Shown: one piece after another, positions 57,001 to 64,000 of the stretch | How positions within the stretch are numbered: position 1 is the stretch's first letter | Layout of the letters: every line of letters begins with the position of its first letter | Assembly (NCBI GenBank): GCA_039583875.1 | Contig: CM077161.1 | Span: forward strand, 63,121,885 to 63,185,884 | From: Platanthera guangdongensis | Taxonomy: Eukaryota > Streptophyta > Magnoliopsida > Asparagales > Orchidaceae | Direction: 5' to 3' | DNA: 64,000 nt | The notes under the pieces: generated by a model | Database searches by the model: none | Told to the model about the DNA's origin: nothing | The model's input: the letters and a program-made list of their open reading frames with translations, nothing else | Made by a program: the position numbers and the translations under genes

Positions 57001-57495
57001 GCAAAGTATTATGATGCTCGGCACCGGAAGGTGGAGTTCCAGGTTGGAGACAGAGTATTCTTGAAGATACGTCTAGTACACGGTGTCTCTCGGGTGCGGA
57101 GGCACAAGAAGCTCAGTCCACGATACATGGGGCCATACCTGATCCTGGAGCGGATCGGCCCCTTAGCTTACCGACTGCAGCTGCCACCGGAGTTGGGTGC
57201 ATTACATGACGTCTTCCATGTCTCTTCCTTACGAAGAGCTCTCCTTCGGCCGGAGCAGCACATTACTACTACAGTCGGACCCATAGAGCCTGACAGATCA
57301 GTTAGATTGGAGCCGATCCGGATTGACGATACATCCATCCGAGTGTTGCGGAAGAAGAAGGTCCCTCTTGTGAAGGTACTGTGGTCCAACCATGGACGGG
57401 AGGAGCACACCTGGGAGCCGAGGGATCTGATGCTGGAGCAACACCCGGAGCTATTCGCATCAGGTACTTTTAAGTTATGTTTTAAAGTTTCTTAA
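54086..57495 (+). pseudogene. pol: T2 pol: protease, RT, RNase H, integrase, chromodomain
   Basis: One frame throughout. Protease motif [13 protein letters not shown] has Arg where Thr or Ser is needed beside the catalytic Asp. [22 protein letters not shown] and [12 protein letters not shown]. RNase [31 protein letters not shown]. Integrase: zinc module [10 protein letters not shown]...CETCQ, core [18 protein letters not shown] and FHPQTDGQTERT. C-terminal GPLAYRLQLPPEL and HDVFHVSSLRR, then the chromodomain (VPLVKVLWSNHGREEHTWEP, about 57355-57420). Stops at 55600 (TAG), 56401 (TGA for Trp), 56566 (TAG) and 56953 (TAG) are all single C-to-T/G-to-A changes. No frameshift is seen, so the element decayed mainly by transitions. 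Confidence 0.94.
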
Positions 57496-57571
57496 AAATT
57501 CTTGCAAGTAGAACCCCGTAGACCCGAACTTAAATTTCGGGGATGAAATTATTTTCTTGTTTATTGGAATT
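57496..57571 (+). other. T2 pol tail and 3' untranslated stretch
   Basis: Contains the conserved tail NFGDEIIF (about 57534-57557), in a frame offset from the chromodomain. The bases before the LTR are T-rich, not a typical polypurine tract. Confidence 0.6.
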
Positions 57572-60500
57572 TGTAACATCCCATGTTACTTCTGGACCCC
57601 TCAACTTAGATTGGGTTAGGCATGGGGTGAATTTAAGGGGATCAACTAGGTTTGACCCTAGGTAGTGGGTGGTAGCCATGTGAAGCCCACTATAGGACCA
57701 AAGCCAAACTAGGTCAAACTAGCCTAAGTGGACCCTAGTCACACCATGACCCCACCATATTGCCCTAACCCTAAAAACAATCTAAGTGGACCCTAGGGCA
57801 TGTCACTGGGTCAACACTTTGACCCCAATTGACCAAAGTCAACCTTGGGCTTAATTTGGTCAAACTCACACTCATAAGCCCAATTAGCCTAAGTAGGGCA
57901 CCCCCCCTTGACCCAACCCAAGTTGGGTGGTGCCACTGGACCCATTCCCACCAAGTAGGGTTAACCCACCCACCATGGTTGACCAAGTCAACTCAAAGTC
58001 AACAAGTCAACTATTTGACCTAAAAGAGTGAAATGAAGACCAAGCCATCCTCCATTAGACCAAGCCCACCAAAATTGGCCCATGGCCAGCCCAAGTGAAC
58101 AAGACCAGACCTACCCCTCTAAATCAGGAGAGAGAATACATGCAAGGGGGTAGAAATGTGATTTTGAGAGGAGGAGGAGAGAGAAATGGAGAAGAAGGGA
58201 ATGGTGGCCACATGGCCACCCCTTCAGCTGAATTTATCTGCCCAAAACCAGATGGCCGACCTCCTCTCACTATTCCAGTAGAAAATAGGGGCTGAGAGCC
58301 ACTTGTCAGCAGTAGCGGAGCAACCAAAGTTCAAACCGAGCTCACATAGGTGATATCTCCATAAACAGCAAAACTCAGCCCAAACAGACCACACCAATAG
58401 CTTCAGGAGGTAGAAAGGAGTGGAATTTGAGTACTGGATCATGGAAAATGGTGGAGAATTAAGCTTTCGGGGTGGAGGTCACCGGCGCACCACCACCATG
58501 GCAAACCGCCGCCTGACCCCCAGCCAAGGCCCAATCCAGGTTCGTTTCACCTCACCTCTACCCGTACTAGGATCTTAGATCGCTTAGGTGAGATATCAGG
58601 CTCAACTAAGCCCGATGCCATGTGAGAAAATTGTGATTTTTCCAAGCTTTTGAAACTACTCGGGTTCGCTGTCGCCGCCGTCTCCCGCCGCCCCATCACC
58701 GGAAAACGATAGCCACCACCACCGTGAAGGTGATGGCACCGTTGGCCGGAGGTGGCGCCGCCTCAGCTGGCCGGAAACCGCCAGCAAAGCTGCTCCAGGT
58801 CGGCTCGATCTCAGCCGTTGGCTGGAGGTAGGAGATAACCCGATGCCGTCCATCTTCGCTTCAAGATTCATGCAGATAATAATAATATGATTTAATGTTA
58901 AATATGATGAATAGTATGATTTCTGTCATAAAAATACAGTCATTTTGCATGCTCTTGTTAGGCCTCTTAAATGCATTTCCAGAAACTAGTCCCTAAATGA
59001 AAAATGTAGCAGACTGTCTTACCTTTAATTTGCCACCTTAAAGTTATGATTTGGTGTAGTGTACAGTCCTGTAGAGCATTTCTCCTAGGACTGGTCCTAG
59101 ACTAGGGAAGAAATTCATTTGGATGCCCAAGACAAACCAGCAATCACCATTACCCCAAATTTTGGGTACATGCATTATTAGGGCATACTTAGCCCCTGCC
59201 AAAATTTAGGAATTTTTGGAACAACGTTTCCTATAGTTTTGGTCAAAATGTCAAAATGTAAATAAATGAAATATATGCAGTTATATGCCTCCTCATGGCC
59301 CCAAATCTTGGTGGTAGGTCATTGGGCACATCCTTGGTGCATGATACAGATTTCAGCACCTTTGGGTCACTGCATGTTGGAGAATCCACTTGCATGTGTT
59401 AGTTCATATTTTGCCTTGGTGTGCTAATAGCAATAGTTCAAATATTGTGTATTCAGCCTAATGGAGGCATGCAAAAACCTTGGATTTGTTTTCAGTGGTT
59501 CATTAGGATATATTTCACCCCTCAAATTAATTATGGGATTTTTGGAATCAAAAATCCCATTTATTGGAATTTATTTTAAATGTAGCTCTTTTGAAAATAA
59601 ATTTGGAAAATAGGTTTTCCTCAAGCACAAATCCTCAAACTTTGCCAAGATATATATAAGGTTACATTTGACTTAGGAAAATTTTGCTCCTTCTGTTGGA
59701 AGAGCTTTTGGAATAAAATATCTTAAAATGCCCATTTTACCCTTATTTCATTTATTCTTGAATTGATGGATATGCACCTCAGAAAACTTTGGAAATAATT
59801 TTAGTGCTGTAAAATTGCATTATTAGTCTTGCATAAATTTTTTCAGAATTAATGGGTGTATTTATAGTCTTTAAATTAATATAATGGCATTTTTGGTAAA
59901 TATATAAGAATGGAAATTGATAGGCCATTACACAATAAAATTTTATGAAAATCTGGCAATAGTCATCAATTAAGGTTTTATATGTTCTGTAATTTTCCTG
60001 GAATTTTGGCTGACATATTACCTGTACTTCATTTGGAAAATGAAAATTATGTGAATTTGGTATTAAATAATAAATTGGAATACATATTCAAAGGAAAATT
60101 ATGAAACTCTGTAGACAGTAATATTTTATCATTATACAACTCAAGAAAAATTACCTAGGTCAGTAGATATTAAATCATACTACTTTATGTGTAAAGTGAC
60201 CTAGTAATTGATTTAAAAGATTTAATTAAAGGATTATTTAGTCAAGGAAAATTATGAGAATTTATAGGGTAGTTCCCTTAGCCCATATCACCCTAGGATA
60301 AATATTTAGGGGCAAGATGCCTTAAGGATTGGAAGATTCCGTTTTTAGGGTAATAATAGGACATGGTCTGCATATAACATAAATAGGTCTTGCCTTAGGG
60401 TTACCAGGGGATTGATTATCGAAAGAAATAAGAGAGTGCAACTTGAATGATCCCTGGTGGGTAGTATGGTCTTAGTGATGGGTTAAAAGTGCAAGTCTTT

Positions 60501-62262
60501 AGGTAGCAACTGGAGTGGGGGTCGACGGAAGACCGTCGGTTTCCCGGTAACATCTTAAGTCACTCGGGTTGTTTCAGAGCAACAAAGAGAGCTGGGGTGA
60601 AACATGGGTAGCCATCAACTTAAGTAAATATCCTTGCGAAAGGGAACGCTGGGCGTAATCCCAACACAGTTCCTAGTGCCCCTGGAGAGCCCTTCACATG
60701 GAATACCGGGGGCAGTCCTGGGATTAACTTTAAATCTCTAAGTATAATAACCCGTAGACAAGAGTAGTCTAATAAGTTAGGACATTTGTTGTACCTTCTC
60801 GCCCGTGTAGGGTTGGAGAGATTCATGATATATGCTCACCCGTTTAGGGTTCGAGGGAGTTGGTATAAAGGCACTAATGTGCGTTATCACCCGGGTTGGG
60901 TTTGAGGGTTTTCAGGACGGGTTTGGTCCTGCGAGCAGAAGGCTTGGAATGAAATACTTGCATGTGCATAAATATAGTGGCGGGGCATACGGTACTGGCC
61001 GTTCATCAGACTGATGGCAGTACGGTGCACCAGGCAGTTGTGAGGGTTAGAGGCGCCAGTGGGTTGTTTTACACTTCGGTCTGGAGGACGACCCCCGATA
61101 ACGCACATCCGACCCAACAAGACTGACGGGTTGTCAGCAAACTACGTACGCGAGACTCTAGAGTGCACCTTGGATGTGTACAGAGGCGTACGAGAGGGGT
61201 CTAATGCTTGGTAGTGTGCATACCGGCCTAGAAGCGGAGACGCCCTCTCCGCTACTGTCGTAGCCACAACGGTGGTACCTGAGAGTGATGCTAGCTCTCA
61301 AAAAGTGGGAACTAAAGGTCTGTGATCACAGAGTCGTTGTGTGTGAGTTGCACTTGCCTGTGCATAAAATTGCATCATAACATTCATTCATATTAGGTCA
61401 TACGCTTCATAGATCCTTATCATATAAATTAGTATGGGCTCTTTTATATGATAAGTTAAATTTCCTGGAAATCCTAACTTATATATTTGTATGGGCATTT
61501 ATATAAGTTAGGGTACTTTTGTGATGATAGTATAGTGGTAGAATAGTTGATTTTACTTGCTTTTACTGTTGTCTTACTTCCTTTACTGTACCGCTCTTAC
61601 TTACTTGTACTATACTTAGAACTGCTAGAGTAGATCATTATTACTTATTACAACTGCTAGTTAGATTCTGTTAGCTGCTTCCACTTTTGCTACCCCTTAT
61701 TGTCCTCCGCTTCGTCCTCCCGCTCGGTGCCTAGGAGCTGCGGGGCAAGGTGCGGAGGAAACGACTTAGTCTTTTTGACTAATGGTCGGTGACCAAACTA
61801 TTTTTAGGAGCCCGTGTAGATGGAGCACCAGCACGTCGAGGAGGCAGGACTTGAGGAGCAGATACCGCTTCAGCATGCTACTACCATTACTGTGCGTCCT
61901 CAGGTGGGACGAGATCTAATGTACTAGCATAGCTTCCGCTTTATTCATTTTGAGAGAGAGTGGTTTTGATGTACTGGGCATAAGCCCTTTTTACTCTCTC
62001 TTTTGTACTCTTCTATGGACTATATTGGTGTACTTTTCATTCCATTTATATGATTGTATCATGTGACTTGTGAACTAGTGGATTTACATACTATTTTACG
62101 TTTTTCTTCTCATATTGGCCTATAGGTTAAATGATCGTACTAGCCGGCAGGATCGGCGTGTTGCGGTGTCGACTAACCCGTGAGTTAGTGCCACCGTAAG
62201 ACGGCGGTTCTGGGCTTAAGTCCCGGTAGCCTCCTTAGTAAGGGGGAGGAAGGGGTCTTACA
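57572..62262 (+). repeat. T2 3' LTR (4691 bp)
   Basis: Matches the 5' LTR with roughly 1.5% differences in the first 600 bp and several indels. Hairpins at about 60643-60722 and 61703-61759. Confidence 0.95.
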
Positions 62263-62267
62263 GCATG
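62263..62267. repeat. Target-site duplication GCATG, right of T2
   Basis: Partner of GCGTG at 48020-48024; the difference is a CpG transition. Confidence 0.75.
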
Positions 62268-62689
62268 ACAGTCACGCAAAGCTTCAATCGTCTGTTAGAA
62301 ATCCATCAAACGCCGTAAATCATGGAACATGCCCTGGGTCATGCCCGTTTAGGGGGGCATGACAGTACTGTTGACGTGGAGCGACAAAAATGCCTTAAAT
62401 GTCGCCGTAGGTTTCGGGAAGAGGACAACACGCCCCGTGACATACCCGGTGACACGCTCATGGAGGGCGTGTCAGGGAGGGAGTGTTAGGGGGTTTTCTC
62501 GAGATTTGAGTCCTGAGCAGCAAGCATTCTCGGGATCGGGTTACACGCCCAGGGAGGGCGTGTAAGGGGGGCGTGTAAGGTCATTTTTTCCAAAATCTGA
62601 GAAAACCTACAAAAATAAAAGAAAACATTAGTGGCAACAAAATATACAAAAGGGGGTCAATATAAAAATATACAAACATGATTTGTACA
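62268..62689 (-). repeat. Athila 5' LTR, outer part
   Basis: Continues the CACGCCC/GGGCGTG array broken by T2, then A/T-rich sequence similar in character to the LARD LTR start. The terminus is probably TGTACAAATC on the minus strand at 62689, but the exact end is uncertain. Confidence 0.65.
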
Positions 62690-62709
62690 TAAAAAAACCT
62701 AAAAATACC

Positions 62710-63235
62710 CTAATAGTTTAAACTACAAAACGAACTATCAGTGACATTATGCCCCTTGTGGTTACAAAAGCTATAGGTAAATTCTCCCTTGGGTGTACTC
62801 TGAATGGTAAGCGCTTGAGGTTGCTTCTGAGCGCCCAATATTTTGAAATACTTCTCGACAGGGTGGCCAAGATGACCACAAAAACTGCATACTTCTCTAC
62901 CTCTTTTTTTGAAGTAGGGTAAGATGCCCAAGAGCTTTCATTATCCTTAGCCGTTTTTTTCTTTCCTCAGCAGCAAGCCATTATTCTTGGTACTGTCGAT
63001 AGCCTCGACCCACAATGCATCCTCCACCGCTTCCGTAAAACATTTGGATCGGTAAGCACTGGCTAACTACTAGATGTCACTTTGAAGACCACTCAGAAAA
63101 TACATAACTCTGCCTTCCTCAGTAGCTACTAACTCTGGAGCAAACTTGCTCAACTTGCAGAACTCAATCTCATCCTCACCAGCCGTGAGTTGACTGTACT
63201 TCAGATGCAGAAAATTGTTCTCAACTTGTCTTTCT
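62710..63235 (-). pseudogene. gag: Ty3/gypsy gag relic
   Basis: Minus strand: FLHLKYSQLTAGEDEIEFCK, LSKFAPELVATEEGRVMYFL and SGLQSDI, the standard gypsy gag block, then two TAG codons, ALWVEAIDS, and two degenerate CCHC knuckles (CSFCGHLGHPVEKY and YSFCNHKGHNVTDS, each missing a cysteine). Cut on the right by a Tekay-type LTR (63236) and on the left by the Athila LTR. It is the oldest recognisable sequence at this edge. Confidence 0.75.
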
Positions 63236-64000
63236 TGTAAGACCCACCTCCCGGAACATAAGACACAACCGAGGGGAGTCTTATGCCCAGAACACTCGCC
63301 TTGCGATAACGCCAACACACGGATTGACCGATACTACAAGATGTCTTTCTTGTCGGCTAACACAAATATCATCCATGCCAACCGAATATGAAGAAATGTA
63401 CAATAGTCAAAATCTGCACAAGTATAAATTCCAAACGCAGTACAATAGAAATAAGAGGCTACAATGACTTCTATAATATCAGAATACACAAAAATTGACC
63501 AAAGGGCTAAAATATGTGTCTCTCCAAAAACACACATCCATAACTGCTGGCAGCGATGACAACGTCGTATCAGGCCATGTCACCCTGGCCTAGCTGCCCT
63601 CCTGCAAAACTTGTGGTTGCTGCTCTATCCGCTGGGTTTCCTCCTAAAATGGAAGGCGTAGCAACCGTTAGTCATAAATACTAAGTGGCTATCACATCCG
63701 CTCATCCCGGCATCTCTTAGTCACCGGGAAGTAGAAGGAACAGGGGTACAATATATATATGTAAGCAGCAGTACAAGCAGGTGGAGAAACTATATCATAT
63801 CATGAGTAGTAATAGCTGCGATGTATAGAATTATATCAACAATCTATTCTAGCAATTCTACTGAAATCATATCAATCCATTAAGCATATAAATCTACAAC
63901 AGGAAAGTAACTTAACTTATAAAAATACCCATACGGATTTAGAAGTTAAGGTTTGGCTTAACAGAAAACTAGCTCATCATATAAGAGTGCGCATACAAAC
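63236..64000 (-). repeat. T3: edge of a third Tekay-type LTR
   Basis: Minus-strand LTR end (TGTAAGACCC on the plus strand) with collinear similarity to the reverse of the T1/T2 LTRs, for example the CTTATGCCCAGAACA and AACTTATA..CCCATAC phrases. Runs off the right edge. Small ORFs in it are not supported. Confidence 0.75.

Larger units (their letters stand above)
48025..62262 (+). mobile_element. T2: complete Tekay/Del chromovirus, 14.2 kb
   Basis: LTRs 48025-52672 and 57572-62262 (TGTAACATCC ... GGTCTTACA) flank gag, protease, RT, RNase H, integrase and chromodomain in one strand. Flanks GCGTG/GCATG. Coding is interrupted only by nonsense changes of C-to-T/G-to-A type and a 97-bp GT-AG insert. 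It inserted in the palindromic U3 array of the Athila LTR. Confidence 0.94.
39266..62689 (-). mobile_element. Athila-lineage element (Ty3/gypsy), decayed and interrupted three times
   Basis: Minus strand, from the right: 5' LTR (62689 inward, cut by T2, resuming 48024-46735), tRNA-Asp primer site, leader, gag (cut by the small element at 42202-46116), protease, and the start of RT, which is cut by Sirevirus B. The rest of pol and the 3' LTR lie beyond the left edge. The lineage is shown by the protease motif ADLGASINLMP, the gag FLEICDTFKIN block, RT CIDYRKLNDATR and tRNA-Asp priming. The outer LTR end near 62689 is uncertain. Confidence 0.85.

Noticed and set aside
57464..57521. A firm call of a second intron after the chromodomain
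   Set aside because: 58 bp is short for a plant intron, and the equivalent T1 junction does not keep phase. Reported only as a possibility.
63228..63352. Direct repeat TGTCTTTCTTGT flanking about 110 bp near the T3 terminus, as a small insertion
   Set aside because: The intervening and following sequence is collinear with the Tekay LTR end, so the second copy is internal to the LTR and the match is probably coincidental.
1..64000. A host protein-coding gene, tRNA, rRNA or miRNA gene
   Set aside because: Every longer ORF with recognisable domains belongs to a retrotransposon. The remaining stretches are LTRs, leaders or spacers.

Overview
This window is heterochromatic, intergenic DNA from a flowering plant. 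It is built almost entirely of nested LTR retrotransposons of the plant-specific Sirevirus (Ty1/copia), Tekay/Del chromovirus (Ty3/gypsy) and Athila (Ty3/gypsy) lineages. I see no host gene, tRNA, rRNA or CRISPR array. The species cannot be named from the sequence, but 2-5 kb LTRs and deep nesting suggest a large, repeat-rich genome.

Left block (1-39265). Sirevirus A (minus strand, runs off the left edge, 5' LTR ends at 17349) is split by a young gene-less Athila-type element (LARD, 4325-12289) with a perfect 5-bp target duplication. Sirevirus A itself appears to sit about 242 bp inside the 5' LTR of Tekay element T1 (plus strand, 17350-25398), which has lost most of its 5' LTR, gag, protease and the start of RT. 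T1 sits inside the 3' LTR of Sirevirus B (minus strand, 25399-39265). Sirevirus B also carries a solo LTR of the Sirevirus A type (28755-30661, target duplication GTCTG) inside its third ORF.

Right block (39266-64000). Sirevirus B lies in the RT gene of a decayed Athila element (minus strand). That Athila is also interrupted in gag by a 3.9-kb gag-only Sirevirus derivative (42202-46116, target duplication TTAAG). Its 5' LTR is interrupted by a complete 14.2-kb Tekay element T2 (48025-62262; flanks GCGTG/GCATG). To the right are a gypsy gag relic and the edge of a third Tekay-type LTR. The deepest inferred chain is five levels: Athila, Sirevirus B, T1, Sirevirus A, LARD.

No element is intact. 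The autonomous ones encode the usual Gag, protease, integrase and RT/RNase H; the Sireviruses add a long third ORF and the Tekay elements a C-terminal chromodomain. The most interesting signals are these. (1) An apparent internal promoter (palindromic GTGTCGACAC array plus TATAAATAG) lies between pol and the third ORF in both Sireviruses and mimics the LTR promoter. (2) CpG-rich palindrome arrays occur in the U3 of three unrelated LTR families. (3) A 97-bp GT-AG intron-like insert separates gag and protease in T2. (4) Two in-frame TAA codons are shared at identical positions by both Sireviruses. (5) Dense W-box-like clusters and conserved hairpins occur in the Tekay LTRs.
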